Positions 8,879 to 18,342 of a stretch of 64,000 bases of DNA are shown here, piece after piece; within the stretch, counting starts at the first letter, position 1; every line of letters begins with the position of its first letter. The translations under genes and the position numbers were made by a program. Below the pieces are notes generated by a model. That model was not told the DNA's origin and ran no database searches. It saw nothing but the letters and a program-made list of their open reading frames with translations. The stretch covers positions 1 to 64,000 of the forward strand of contig CAJTBO010000009.1 of the NCBI GenBank assembly GCA_910573755.1, read 5' to 3'. Source of the DNA: Lachnospiraceae bacterium (GTDB lineage: Bacteria > Bacillota > Clostridia > Lachnospirales > Lachnospiraceae).

Positions 8879-9574
8879 ATGCATTATGTGATGGGTGATA
8901 TCCACAATGAAAACAGAAGATTACAGACGATGTTAAAAAAGATCGCTTTCGGGGAAGACGACCATGTCTTTCTGTTGGGGGATCTGTTCGACAGAGGCGG
9001 GGAGAGTGCGGACCCGGCGGGCGTTTACTTTGCGGTTCTCGGGCTGGGGGAGCGCTGTACGGTGGTGCGGGGCAATCACGATCAGTGGCTGGCGGACTAT
9101 ATCAGATACTATGAGGCGCTGTCGGAGGCGAGGCGGAAAACCTGCTGGCCCTATGTGTATAACTCCTTTGCCATGCTGCAGCGAAGGCTCACGCCCGTGG
9201 ATCTGCTGCAGCTTGCGGATGCGATAGAGCGGTTTCCGTTGCAGGAAAAACTGGAGCTGGAGGGAAAGAATTATCTGTTTGCCCATGCCATGACCTTTCC
9301 TCCCGGAAGGTGGAAAAGGAGAGATTACTATCTGATGGGGGGACTGGACTACGAGAGATTTGTGAGGGACGGTTTCCCGGGCTATATCTCTTTTTGCGGG
9401 CACGAACATACGAGCAATTTGGCGGAGTTTCCGGGGAGATATCTGGATGGGGGATACAGGTCCGTGTGGCGCAATGAGCCGGGTAACCTGTATATGATGG
9501 ACTGCGAGAGCGGGTATGCGGGCGGCAGGCTGGCTTGCATGTGTCTGGAGAGCGGGGAGCGGTTTTATGTGTGA
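8879..9574 (+). CDS. PPP-type metallophosphoesterase, second copy
   Basis: 231 residues beginning MHYVMGDIHNE, with 'LLGDLFDRGG', 'VRGNHDQW', 'FAHAMTF' and 'CGHEHTSN' marking the metal-binding motifs of the calcineurin-like fold. The ATG at 8879 is chosen because GGAGGGAGG ends 9 nt upstream; the open frame extends further upstream but would overlap the preceding gene without a site. The active-site His motif reads 'HEH' where the paralogue has 'GHTP', so substrate preference may differ. It lies 82 bp after the first phosphatase and is probably cotranscribed. Confidence 0.8.
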   Translation: MHYVMGDIHNENRRLQTMLKKIAFGEDDHVFLLGDLFDRGGESADPAGVYFAVLGLGERCTVVRGNHDQWLADYIRYYEALSEARRKTCWPYVYNSFAMLQRRLTPVDLLQLADAIERFPLQEKLELEGKNYLFAHAMTFPPGRWKRRDYYLMGGLDYERFVRDGFPGYISFCGHEHTSNLAEFPGRYLDGGYRSVWRNEPGNLYMMDCESGYAGGRLACMCLESGERFYV

Positions 9575-9695
9575 GAGGGGTATTCTGTGTGCTGCGGGAA
9601 TGGGTTGGGGGGGTTGTGTGTAGCAGGAATGAGTTGGATGATGTGTGTTATGTGCAGAAAGTATATCGCAGTATTGAAGAAGGAGGAGATTGTAT

Positions 9696-10739
9696 ATGCC
9701 TAAATATTATGAACCGGAACATTTTGAAGACTGTTACAGTAGCTTTCTGGAGGGGAATCTGTCAAACGGATATTATAGTTATATTGATCCGGATTGTGTG
9801 GAGGATGTAGGGAAAACGGATTTTTATAAAGACCTGACAGATTTTTTGAATGAACGGGAAAAGGACTGTATCGACGAAAAGGACAGATATCTGTATCTGC
9901 CGCCTCTGGATGTGCACGAAATAGCAAAATGGATGGAAAACCATGAGGAGTTGAAAAGGTTCAAGAATGAAATGGATGCAAAAAAAATAGCTGTTTTGAA
10001 AGACGGCAGACAACAGTTTTGTCTGACATCAGATCAATTCGGATTCAGCGCGTTTGAAGGGATCTATGGAAAGGAGAACTACGAGCGGTATCCCCTTGCC
10101 AAACTGCTCTATTCCTGTCGGGGAAAATGTGAGGAAGAACGGAAAGAGGTGATCGGGCGGATTACCGAATATGTGAAAAATACACGGACGCTCGGCGGTT
10201 CTTTTTTATGGCCTGTGCACCAGGAAGGGAATAATGCGCGTGCATGCATGTATAATTTGAGACGCGGAGTTGGAAATTATCTGGAAGACAGAGTGGATTT
10301 GACTTTGCGGGAGGTAAAACATGCCCTGGACTGTGCAGTGGAGCTAAAGTGTGGTTATAATAATTATGAAGAGTATGAAAAATTTGATATATTATATGAT
10401 TATTATGATTATCATAAAAAGGATGAAATGCATCTGAAAAAATGGCTTGAACATTTCGGCACATTTACAAACTTTATTGAATACTTTATGCTGAAGCCTT
10501 TTTGCAAAAAGATGCAGACGGCGGAGGGAAGTTATGAGTATATACCGATCAATATTATAGACGGCCGGGAGATCGAGCAGGAGAAAGGGGAGATAAGAAA
10601 TATAGTTAAAGTGCGGAACCTGCGGGAAGAAGAGATCCTCAATATGCTGAATTTATTGGAAAAGAAGATTTTGGAGAGAACACAAAATATGGAAAAGGCT
10701 GTTAAATCATATAGAGAAAACCGGAAAGATAAATGTTAG
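9696..10739 (+). CDS. Uncharacterised protein, DUF6994-like
   Basis: A 347-residue, acidic and Tyr-rich cytoplasmic protein with no signal peptide or membrane segment. A central region with 'TRTLGG', a Pro, 'NLRRGVGN', 'LEDRVDLTL' and later 'WLEHFGTFTNFIEYFMLKPF' matches, as far as I can recall, the DUF6994 pattern (TxGG...RG...I.DRxDLTL...FxxFxxYxxFFLL). The ATG at 9696 has AGGAGGAG at 7 nt. AT-rich relative to its neighbours, which could mean horizontal transfer. No function is known. Confidence 0.6.
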   Translation: MPKYYEPEHFEDCYSSFLEGNLSNGYYSYIDPDCVEDVGKTDFYKDLTDFLNEREKDCIDEKDRYLYLPPLDVHEIAKWMENHEELKRFKNEMDAKKIAVLKDGRQQFCLTSDQFGFSAFEGIYGKENYERYPLAKLLYSCRGKCEEERKEVIGRITEYVKNTRTLGGSFLWPVHQEGNNARACMYNLRRGVGNYLEDRVDLTLREVKHALDCAVELKCGYNNYEEYEKFDILYDYYDYHKKDEMHLKKWLEHFGTFTNFIEYFMLKPFCKKMQTAEGSYEYIPINIIDGREIEQEKGEIRNIVKVRNLREEEILNMLNLLEKKILERTQNMEKAVKSYRENRKDKC

Positions 10740-10840
10740 TTGATAAATGACAACTGAAATTATTATAGTGATAACAAAAACAGCGGATGAAAAGATGTTG
10801 TTATGAGAAGAGATATTATCACGGAAAAACAGGATATGAC

Positions 10841-11300
10841 TTACCTGAGTTTGACAAAGCTGCGCAGATCATCTGGAACAGCAGGATTTTTTTTGCGCCC
10901 TATGGGATAGGAGAACATCAGATCCATGGTTCTTTTTTTAAAGGAGTCTATGATAAAAGCAGAAATCAGGACTCCTGTAAGTATGATATGGATCAGGTGC
11001 GCAAAAAGATTGATGGAAACAGCCAGCATGCTTTTTCCGCTGCCCTGTATGGGGGCGACAGATTCCAGTGTTTGCGCTTTTCTGCCGAGGGCAGTCACCG
11101 GAACGTCATGCAGTACCAGCGTCCGGGATAAGTCCTCGAGATTGGCATGTGTGTCATAAATGCGGATCTGTCCGTCCTCCAGAATCCGGAAATTGTCAAG
11201 ACGGAGTTTTTCGTGCAGCACATAGGCGGCCTGCCGGGGTGATTTTTTTACAGGCAGAAATCCGGCGGCAGGGCGGATGGCGGGGAGCTTGCTTCGCGCT
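10841..11300 (-). pseudogene. Collapsed ABC transporter remnant (ATPase tail joined to permease piece)
   Basis: Reading the minus strand from about 11300, the frame gives 'KKSPRQAAYVLHEKL', 'NFRILEDGQIRIYDTHANLE' and 'GRKAQTLES'. This is the C-terminal end of a bacitracin/lantibiotic-export type ABC ATPase. At about 11050 it runs without a stop into 'SMLAVSINLFAHLIHIILTG' and 'FKKRTMDLMFSYPIGRKK', which is part of the partner ABC-2 permease. The rest of both genes is gone. The fusion is therefore a deletion scar rather than a working protein, although it is open for about 126 codons. Confidence 0.7.
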
Positions 11301-11321
11301 TCCGGCGGTTTTTCCGCCTGC

Positions 11322-11490
11322 TCAGTCGATAGGAAGAGAATTGCGCAGCCGGAGCGTGAAAACGGTCTTTACATGGGGTGTGCTTTCTAAAAGGATATCG
11401 CCGCCGAGCTGCCGCGCCAGAACTTCCACGACGGAAAAGGGTTTGGTGATGTAGTCGTCGGCGCCCAGCCCAAGCCCCAGCGCCTTAGCA
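11322..11490 (-). pseudogene. Collapsed two-component remnant (receiver piece joined to kinase tail)
   Basis: The minus strand reads 'AKALGLGLGADDYITKPFS' then 'VVEVLAR', the conserved end of an OmpR-type receiver domain. It continues directly into 'QLGGDILLESTPHVKTVFT' and 'LRLRNSLPID' with a stop at 11322, the C-terminal end of a sensor histidine kinase. The middle of the operon (receiver end, DNA-binding domain, most of the kinase) is missing. Together with the ABC remnant that follows on the same strand, the order regulator-kinase-ATPase-permease of a lantibiotic-resistance operon is still recognisable. Confidence 0.65.
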
Positions 11491-11645
11491 GTTCAGGATT
11501 TTGCATTTGCTGTAAAGTCCGTGAGAACATGTAAATCAGTCCGTCAGGAAATCCGGGACAAATATCGTTTGTATCATTTTTGACAAAAAGTGGAAGCCTC
11601 AATAGAATAATTTGAATCAATTCCTTTAAACGTTCGGAGTATCAG

Positions 11646-12926
11646 GCGGACAGTAAGGTTGCCAGTGATTTTTATCATCACTGGAAAAAAGATATTGCCC
11701 TGATGAAAGAGCTGGGGCTGAAAACTTATCGTTTTTCCATTTCCTGGGCGCGGATTATTCCGGACGGAGACGGTGAGGTAAATCAGAAGGGGATTGATTT
11801 TTATAATCAGGTGATCGATGAACTGATCGCCAATGATATTCTTCCTTTTGTGACCTTGTATCACTTTGACCTGCCCTATGCGCTGGTGGAACAATATAAC
11901 GGCTGGGAGGACCGGCGCTGCGCCTATGCCTTTGAGCGCTATGCGAAGGTATGCTTTGAGGCGTTCGGGGACAGGGTAAAATGGTGGCTGGTGCACAATG
12001 AGCAGAACCTGATGATCCGGGTGGACGAGCGCATGAATATCACGGAGCCGGACCCCTGGAAGGCGGATAAAATACGGGCACAGATGGATTATCATATGTT
12101 TCTGGCGCATGCTCTGGCGGTGAATGCATGTCACAGGATGGTGGAGGGCGGAAAGATCGCGCCTGCGGTTTCTTCTACCTGTACCTATCCGCTGACCAAT
12201 AAGCCGGAGGATGTATGGGCGGCGAAGATGAACGACTGGTTCAAGACAAACTACTGTCTGGATATGCATTATTACGGCGGGTACCCGGGATACTATATGC
12301 GCTATCTGAAGGAACGGGATATCGTGCCGGTGACCAAGGCGGGGGATGGAGAACTGTTAAAGAGCGCGAAGATGGATTTTATCGCCCTGAATTATTACAG
12401 GACGCTGTGTGCAAGTTATCTGCCGGCGGATGAAGAGCATCCTGCGGGGATGCGCGTATTTCGGGGGAATGAAGTGGATTTTGACCAGTACGGCTATTGC
12501 AGGGACGAGAAAAATGTGAATCTGAAAGCCAGCGAGTACGGGGCGCAGATCGATCCCATGGGACTCAGGATCGTGCTGAACGATTACTATGCGCGGTATC
12601 ATCTGCCGCTTATCATCACGGAAAACGGGCTGGGCACGCCGGATGTGCTGACGGCGGATGACAGAGTCCATGATGATTACCGGATCGATTATATACGCGG
12701 CCATCTGGATGCCATGGCTCTTGCGATGGAGGACGGGGTGGAACTGATGGGGTACTGTCCCTGGTCGGTGATCGATCTTTTAAGCTCCCATCAGGGATTT
12801 AAAAAGCGTTATGGTTTTGTGTATGTGAACCGGGAGGACATGGACCTGAAGGATCTGCGCCGCATCCGCAAGGACAGTTTTTACTGGTACCGGGATGTGA
12901 TAAGGACAAACGGAGAGAGCCGCTGA
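11646..12926 (+). pseudogene. GH1 beta-glucosidase / 6-phospho-beta-glucosidase lacking its N-terminus
   Basis: Homology to glycoside hydrolase family 1 begins at 'ADSKVASDFYHHWKKDIALM' (11646) and continues to the end. The acid/base Glu lies in 'WWLVHNEQN' and the nucleophile Glu in 'LPLIITENGLG'. About 55 residues that normally precede this point, including the first beta strand of the barrel, are absent; the upstream sequence belongs to the scar zone. An ATG at 11703 could still start a 407-residue product, but its 5' neighbourhood has no strong ribosome-binding site. Barrel enzymes rarely survive loss of strand 1, so it is called a pseudogene. Confidence 0.65.
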
Positions 12927-13029
12927 GTTTGTGGCAGGATATCATTTGATTTGGTATCGGCGGGAGACGGATGCCGGTCATGGATCAAAGGTTCGTGTCA
13001 TACGGCCGATGGACGGCGGGGGAGAGAAA

Positions 13030-13899
13030 ATGCGGGTAGTGAAAGTTCTGAATAATTCGCTGGTGCTTGCGCTGGATGAACAGGGCAGGGAAACGATATT
13101 GATGGGAAAGGGGATCGGTTTTCACAAGGCGTCGGGCTATGAGTTTGGAGCGGATGAGGTGGAGAAGGTGTTTGTACTGCAGGACCGTTCGATCACCAGA
13201 AGTATCATACGGCTTGCGGCGCAGACAGACAGCGTATATTTTGAGATCGGAAAAAATGTGATCGATTATGCCATTGACAGGTTTCATATGAAGCTGCTGG
13301 ATCATATCTATCTCTCCCTGACGGACCATCTTGCCTTTGCGGTGCGGCGTGTGGAGAAAGAGATCCTTGTACCGAATTTCTATACGCAGGATATGCAGCG
13401 CTTTAATCCCAACGAATATCAGGTGGGTCAGTACGCGCTGCGGCTTGTGAAAGAGCAGACGGGGGTGGAACTTCCCGGGGATGAGGCGGGAAATATCGCG
13501 TTTCATTTTATCAATGCCCAGGAGGACCATCCCTATAATGAGAAAAACCGGAAGATCAGACAACTGGCGGAGGATGTCCTGAATATTGTGAAGTACTATT
13601 ACCAGCTTGTCTATGACGAGGAAAGCATAGCCTATTCAAGATATCTGACCCATATCAGGCTGTTTGCGCAGCGGCTGGTATCCGGGAAACAGCTTCCGGA
13701 GGAGGCATCGCGGCTTTTGTATGACCAGATTGCACAGGTCTGTACATCGGAATTTTCCTGTGTGGCGAAGGTGAACCGGTTTGTGGCGGAACGCTTCGGC
13801 GTGAAAGTGACAAATCAGGAAGAGATGTATCTGGCGTTACATATTCACAGAGTCCTTGAGAGCGGAAGGGTGAAGGACGAAAGTGAAAATATAAAATAG
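13030..13899 (+). CDS. licT: BglG/LicT-family transcriptional antiterminator
   Basis: A 289-residue protein: RNA-binding CAT domain at 1-57 ('VVKVLNNSLVLALDEQG', 'ETILMGKGIGF'), then two PTS regulation domains (PRD1 about 68-170, PRD2 about 175-285) with the phosphorylatable His positions ('SLTDHLAFAV', 'IAFHFINAQE', 'THIRLFAQR', 'LALHIHRV'). These proteins bind a ribonucleic antiterminator hairpin and allow beta-glucoside genes to be read when substrate is present. The ATG at 13030 has GGGGAGAG upstream; the open frame runs further but without a site. No PTS transporter is adjacent, so the gene is an orphan with the truncated GH1. Confidence 0.85.
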   Translation: MRVVKVLNNSLVLALDEQGRETILMGKGIGFHKASGYEFGADEVEKVFVLQDRSITRSIIRLAAQTDSVYFEIGKNVIDYAIDRFHMKLLDHIYLSLTDHLAFAVRRVEKEILVPNFYTQDMQRFNPNEYQVGQYALRLVKEQTGVELPGDEAGNIAFHFINAQEDHPYNEKNRKIRQLAEDVLNIVKYYYQLVYDEESIAYSRYLTHIRLFAQRLVSGKQLPEEASRLLYDQIAQVCTSEFSCVAKVNRFVAERFGVKVTNQEEMYLALHIHRVLESGRVKDESENIK

Positions 13900-13933
13900 G
13901 AACCTGCAATAGAAATCTGTGCAAATATTGGTG

Positions 13934-13982
13934 TTGACAATTGTCTGTAATCGGACTATAATGAGAAAGTCCGATTACAGAC
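13934..13982 (+). promoter_or_regulatory. Promoter and MarR-type operator of the marR-MATE operon
   Basis: TTGACA (13934-13939), a 17-bp spacer and TATAAT (13957-13962) form a consensus promoter. A perfect 15-bp inverted repeat (13943-13957 and 13968-13982, 10-bp spacer) covers the spacer, the -10 box and the start region. This is the classic layout for autorepression by the MarR protein encoded next. Confidence 0.85.
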
Positions 13983-14146
13983 TTTTATGTTTGTGCGGAT
14001 GACAGGCGGGACGGACGGGGCACATGCCGGAGAAGGCGGCGGGTATCGGATTCATCAGCAGGGCGGCGGGATCAAGGTTCCGGGAGAGCTGCCGGCGGGT
14101 ATTAGAGAAGTATTGCCGGAACGACGGAATAAAAGGAGTAAGGTGA

Positions 14147-14614
14147 ATGGAACCCAGAATACTGGATACGAGATTAAAACAGTATAACGATATTACAAAG
14201 CAGAACGATCAGCTCTACCGCGGCGTTGCGAAAAAGTTCGGGCTTTCGGAGTGCGCGTTCTGGATCTTGTACTATCTGCGGGCGGATTACGGGGAGGCGA
14301 AGCAGAGCGAGATCTGCAGCAGTTTTCATCAGCCGAAGCAGTCGATCCATTCGGCGCTCAAGAAGCTGGAGGCGGAGGGATATATTGCGCTGACCGCGGG
14401 AGGCAACCGGCGCAGCAAAGGGATCGTGCTGACAGCGGAGGGGAGAAGGCTCTGCGAGGAGACGGTGGATCATGTGATAGAAGCGGAAAAAAGCGCTCTG
14501 GGCAGTTTGTCGGAGGAAGAACAGGAGGAACTTATGAATTTATATAATAGATATACAAAGCAATTTAAACTGAATATGCGGGCAATGCCTGAAAAAGGAG
14601 GTAATATAACATGA
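14147..14614 (+). CDS. MarR-family transcriptional regulator
   Basis: 155 residues with a winged helix-turn-helix at about 30-110: 'CAFWILYYLRAD', 'QSEICSSFHQPKQSIHSALK', wing 'GNRRSKGIVLTAEG', and flanking dimerisation helices. It is preceded by a good AAGGAG site. Its stop overlaps the start of the MATE gene (ATGA), so the two are coupled. The strong palindrome over the promoter 170 nt upstream suggests it represses its own operon until a drug or metabolite binds. Confidence 0.85.
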   Translation: MEPRILDTRLKQYNDITKQNDQLYRGVAKKFGLSECAFWILYYLRADYGEAKQSEICSSFHQPKQSIHSALKKLEAEGYIALTAGGNRRSKGIVLTAEGRRLCEETVDHVIEAEKSALGSLSEEEQEELMNLYNRYTKQFKLNMRAMPEKGGNIT

Positions 14615-16044
14615 GAATACAGTTATCGGAACATTTTACCTATAAAAAGCTGCTGCTTTTTTCGCTTCCGACCATTGCGATGATGATCTTTACTTCCGTT
14701 TACGGCATCGTGGATGGTTTTTTTGTATCCAATTATGTGGGGAAAACGGCGTTTGCGGCGGTCAACCTGATCATGCCGTATCTGATGATACAGGGGTGTT
14801 TCGGGTTTATGATCGGTACGGGCGGCGGCGCTCTGGTGGCAAAGACTCTGGGGGAGAAAAAAAGGGAGGCGGCGGACCGGTATTTTACGATGCTGATCTG
14901 CTTTACGGTCTTGCTGGGCGTACTGATCTCGGCAGTCAGCATTTTGTTTATGCGCCCTATCGTCCTGTTCCTCGGGGCGAAGGGAGGGATGATACAGGAT
15001 TGTATGACCTACGGCATCATTATGAGTGCTTTTAACGCGGCTTTTATGCTGCAGTTCTTTTTCCAGAGCTTTTTTGTGGTGGCAGAGAAGCCGAATCTCG
15101 GTTTCGGGATCACTATGGCGGCAGGCCTGACGAATATCGTGCTGGATGCACTGTTTATCGCGGTATTCCAGTGGGGCGTTGCGGGCGCCGCTGCCGCTTC
15201 CGTGATCGGACAGTGCGTAGGCGGGGTGCTGCCGCTGCTTTATTTCGGAATGCCGAGGCAGGAGGCACCGGAAGAGAGCGCCGGAAGGCGCGATGCGGAA
15301 AAAAGGCTTCCGGAAACCGGCGGCAGTCTGAAGAAAGTCTCCGGAGAACGGTTATGGAAAAATACAAGCCTTCTGCAGCTCAAAAAGACAAAAATGGAGG
15401 CGGGTATACTGCTGAGGACCTGCGGCAACGGTTCCTCCGAATTGATGTCCAATATTTCCGCTTCCATTGTGGGAATGCTCTATAATTTCCAGCTGATGAA
15501 ATATGCCGGGGAAAACGGTATTGCCGCCTACGGCGTGGTGATGTATACACAGATGATCTTTTTTGCTATCTATATCGGCTATGCGGTGGGAACGTCGCCC
15601 ATTGTCAGTTACCACTACGGGGCGGGAAACCACGGGGAGATGAAGAGCCTTCTGCAGAAAAGCCTGCTGCTGATGGCGGGAACGGGCATTGTCATGATGG
15701 TGTCCGCCCAGGCAAGCGCTTCCGTGCTTTCGGGTATTTTCGTGGGATATGATCGGGAACTGCTGGCTGTTACGGAACACGCATTTATAATCTTTGCCTG
15801 TTCCTACCTGCTCTCGGGCTTCAATATTTATGCTTCGTCCTTCTTTACGGCGTTAAACAACGGCGCGATCTCGGCGGCGGTTTCCTTTATGAGAACACTT
15901 GTTTTTCAGACCGGTGCGGTGCTGATCCTGCCGCTGATTCTGGGAATCGACGGTATCTGGTGGGCGGTCACGGTGTCGGAGGTGATGGCGTGCCTGATCT
16001 CGGTTGTATTTTTGGTGGTAAAGAGAAAGAAATATCATTATTAA
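14611..16044 (+). CDS. MATE-family efflux transporter
   Basis: A 477-residue membrane protein with 12 predicted helices in two MatE repeats ('TIAMMIFTSVYGIVDGFFVS' and 'RTCGNGSSELMSNISASIVG'). MATE proteins export drugs or metabolites using Na+ or H+ gradients. A charged insertion of about 45 residues (about 215-260) lies in the central cytoplasmic loop, longer than in the second MATE protein of this window. Translationally coupled to the upstream MarR gene. Confidence 0.88.
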   Translation: MRIQLSEHFTYKKLLLFSLPTIAMMIFTSVYGIVDGFFVSNYVGKTAFAAVNLIMPYLMIQGCFGFMIGTGGGALVAKTLGEKKREAADRYFTMLICFTVLLGVLISAVSILFMRPIVLFLGAKGGMIQDCMTYGIIMSAFNAAFMLQFFFQSFFVVAEKPNLGFGITMAAGLTNIVLDALFIAVFQWGVAGAAAASVIGQCVGGVLPLLYFGMPRQEAPEESAGRRDAEKRLPETGGSLKKVSGERLWKNTSLLQLKKTKMEAGILLRTCGNGSSELMSNISASIVGMLYNFQLMKYAGENGIAAYGVVMYTQMIFFAIYIGYAVGTSPIVSYHYGAGNHGEMKSLLQKSLLLMAGTGIVMMVSAQASASVLSGIFVGYDRELLAVTEHAFIIFACSYLLSGFNIYASSFFTALNNGAISAAVSFMRTLVFQTGAVLILPLILGIDGIWWAVTVSEVMACLISVVFLVVKRKKYHY

Positions 16045-16060
16045 AGCAGGAGGATAAGAA

Positions 16061-16852
16061 ATGACAAAGGAAAAGATAAAGGCGGCATTTTTTGATATTG
16101 ACGGGACACTGGCGGAGATGAAGAGCCATGTCATACCGGACAGCACAAGGAAGGCGCTTCACAGGCTGAGGGAGAAGGGGATATGCTGTGTTTTGTCCAC
16201 GGGGCGGCATCCTCTGGAGGTGTCGGAGGAGAATATCCTGCCGGATCTCACCTTTGACGGTGGGATCTGGCTGACCGGCCAGTTCTGCGAACTGCACGGG
16301 AAATGTATTCTGCAGAACTGTTTTACGGCAGGCCAGCTTGCGGTTTTAAAGGAATTTCTGGAGCGGCGCGGCAGAAGCTGTATTTTTCTGGAGAAGGATG
16401 CGATGTACTGCAATCTGGTCGATGAGCGGATAAAGAGAGAACAGGAGAGGATCGGTACGGCAGTGCCGCCGGTGCGGGATACGGCGGATCTGGAGAAGCG
16501 CGGGATTCTGCAGGCGGTGCCTTTTATCGACGCGGAGGAGGAGAAGGAGCTTCTTGGGCTTCTGCCGGACTGCAGGCTGACGAGATGGGGCGACGGTGTT
16601 GTGGATTTTCTGCCTGCCGGCGGCGGTAAGGAAAAGGGAATCCTTGCGGTGTGCAGAGAGCTGGGCATCACGCCGGAGCAGGTGATCGCCTTCGGGGATG
16701 CGGAGAATGATATATCCATGCTGCGGCTTGCAGAGATCGGCGTGGCGATGGGAAACGGAGAGCCGGCGGCGAAGGAGGCGGCGGATTATGTGACGGACCG
16801 GATAGAGGCGGACGGAATCCGGAAAGCGCTGGAGAGATTCGGGATTATTTAA
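16061..16852 (+). CDS. HAD-superfamily Cof-type sugar-phosphate phosphatase
   Basis: 263 residues. HAD motif I is 'FFDIDGTLA', motif II 'CVLSTGRH', motif III the Lys in 'GGGKEKGI', and motif IV 'VIAFGDAENDISML'. A type IIB cap lies between about 85 and 185. Such enzymes dephosphorylate sugar phosphates or flavin/pyridoxal phosphates. It follows the MATE gene by 16 bp with AGGAGGA upstream and is likely the third gene of that operon. Confidence 0.85.
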   Translation: MTKEKIKAAFFDIDGTLAEMKSHVIPDSTRKALHRLREKGICCVLSTGRHPLEVSEENILPDLTFDGGIWLTGQFCELHGKCILQNCFTAGQLAVLKEFLERRGRSCIFLEKDAMYCNLVDERIKREQERIGTAVPPVRDTADLEKRGILQAVPFIDAEEEKELLGLLPDCRLTRWGDGVVDFLPAGGGKEKGILAVCRELGITPEQVIAFGDAENDISMLRLAEIGVAMGNGEPAAKEAADYVTDRIEADGIRKALERFGII

Positions 16853-16941
16853 AAAGGCCGGGAACAAAATTCCTGAAAGGCATTTGGAATCAAAGATTAT
16901 CGGAAAAATTTCAATTCGAAGAGGTATTGTACTGCTGTTTA

Positions 16942-16950
16942 TGGTATAAT
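16942..16950 (+). promoter_or_regulatory. Extended -10 promoter
   Basis: TGGTATAAT gives an extended -10 element (TGnTATAAT) 56 bp before the next start codon. No good -35 box is visible at 17 bp. Confidence 0.55.
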
Positions 16951-17005
16951 AAAAGTCCCGCGGGACGATATGATACCACGGGATAAGATCTTTAGGAGAA
17001 GCGGT

Positions 17006-18160
17006 ATGGCAAAGGAAAATAATCAGGAAAACAAAAGCCTTCCCCTGTTTGATGTACCTTTCAGCAGGAGGGTCGAGGAAGGGTGGAAAAATTTTTGGAA
17101 GGAGGCGGGGGAACTGCGTCGTCTGATCGACCAGAGGGCGGATGGCGAAGAGATCGGGGAACAGCTTGAGATATTGCTGTGCCCTGTTTTTACGGAAGTG
17201 TATGCGGAGGTGGGTTTCCATGAGGGGAAATATGACCTGATCCTGAATCTGGAGGGGGACTGGTCAAGACTGTTTCCGCTGGTTTATTTTAAAAAGCGGG
17301 CGCCGAAGGAAGTGCTGGAATATTGGAATATCTTTGTGGGCAGACAGGCAAGGGATGAGAAAAAAGCGGATTTTCAGCTGAAAATAGGAGAAGAGCTGGT
17401 CAGCGCGGAGGATTTTCAGGTCTGGACTCAATGGCAGGATAAGGAGGCAAAAGTATCTGTCTATTGTGAAAAGCTTCTTCCGCTTCTGCCGGAGCGGGAA
17501 AGCAATGCCTACTGGATCGTTTATACGATGCTGGATTACGCGATGGGGGAATTGACGGAGATGAAGTATATCTGCGGGCTGGAGCTTCTGGATCAACCGG
17601 AAAAAGAGGACGCCCTTGCGCTTTCGGAGCTTCTTCCTCATTTTATGGCGCATCTTTCCCTGAACAGGGAGGAGTTGTTCGATGCGGAGCGCTACTGCAG
17701 CTTATATACCGGCTATCAGATGAAACCGGACGAGGAGGCAAAGGACGGGCTGCGCAGGGATGTGTATGCGGGTTCCTGCGGTTTTCTTTCGCTCCTGAAT
17801 GAGTTCTGGCGGGGAGAGAGCCGCATAATGGATACCTTTTACAGGGACGGTATTGAGGCGGGCTATTTCTGTTATCCTTTGTATGGCTTTCAGGGGGAGG
17901 ACAGAGGGGGGAAGATCCTGAATTTCCGCGATGAGATGGCTGAGGGGATCGAAGCGCTGGCAGGGATGGACAGTTTTACGTTTATCGGCGGCGCTTCCGG
18001 CATCTATTATGGTTATCTGGATTTTATCGCCTGGGATTTAAAGGCGGTGCTGGATGCGGCAGTTACGGTTTTCAAAAAGTCCGGTATCGACCGGGTGGTG
18101 TACCACAGCTTCCGGCAGGATGCGGAGGGGATCACTTTATTTGAGAAGCGGGAAAACTGA
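17006..18160 (+). CDS. Uncharacterised cytoplasmic protein
   Basis: 384 residues, acidic and rich in Trp, Tyr and Phe, with no signal peptide or membrane helix. The N-terminal half contains 'YAEVGFHEGKYDLILNLEGD', which reads like an alternating beta structure; the C-terminal half contains 'FTFIGGASGIYYGYLDFIAW'. I do not recognise a family. The ATG at 17006 is preceded by TAGGAGA at 6 nt; an upstream in-frame ATG at 16970 has no site. It is a single gene with its own promoter, facing the convergent EIIC gene. Confidence 0.6.
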   Translation: MAKENNQENKSLPLFDVPFSRRVEEGWKNFWKEAGELRRLIDQRADGEEIGEQLEILLCPVFTEVYAEVGFHEGKYDLILNLEGDWSRLFPLVYFKKRAPKEVLEYWNIFVGRQARDEKKADFQLKIGEELVSAEDFQVWTQWQDKEAKVSVYCEKLLPLLPERESNAYWIVYTMLDYAMGELTEMKYICGLELLDQPEKEDALALSELLPHFMAHLSLNREELFDAERYCSLYTGYQMKPDEEAKDGLRRDVYAGSCGFLSLLNEFWRGESRIMDTFYRDGIEAGYFCYPLYGFQGEDRGGKILNFRDEMAEGIEALAGMDSFTFIGGASGIYYGYLDFIAWDLKAVLDAAVTVFKKSGIDRVVYHSFRQDAEGITLFEKREN

Positions 18161-18342
18161 GAAACAGGAAAGGGGCAGAGATAAAGAAGTAAAAGAAGTG
18201 TAAAAAATTTTGACGTTCCCTGTCCGGCTGACTGCCGGACGGGGCGGACTTTCTCAACTGCTTTTTCCTCCGTGTCGTTGAATGTAAGCATGATTATTTT
18301 ACCGGCAAATCTCACATCCCCTCTTACCTGGATATAAAAATA
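18161..18342. other. Convergent intergenic region
   Basis: No gene with a good start was found. A 7-bp hairpin (18222-18228 with 18234-18240) is present but is not followed by a T tract on either strand. A short protein-like minus-strand stretch ('RFAGKIIMLTFNDTEEKAVE', about 18255-18314) may be a gene remnant. Confidence 0.35.
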
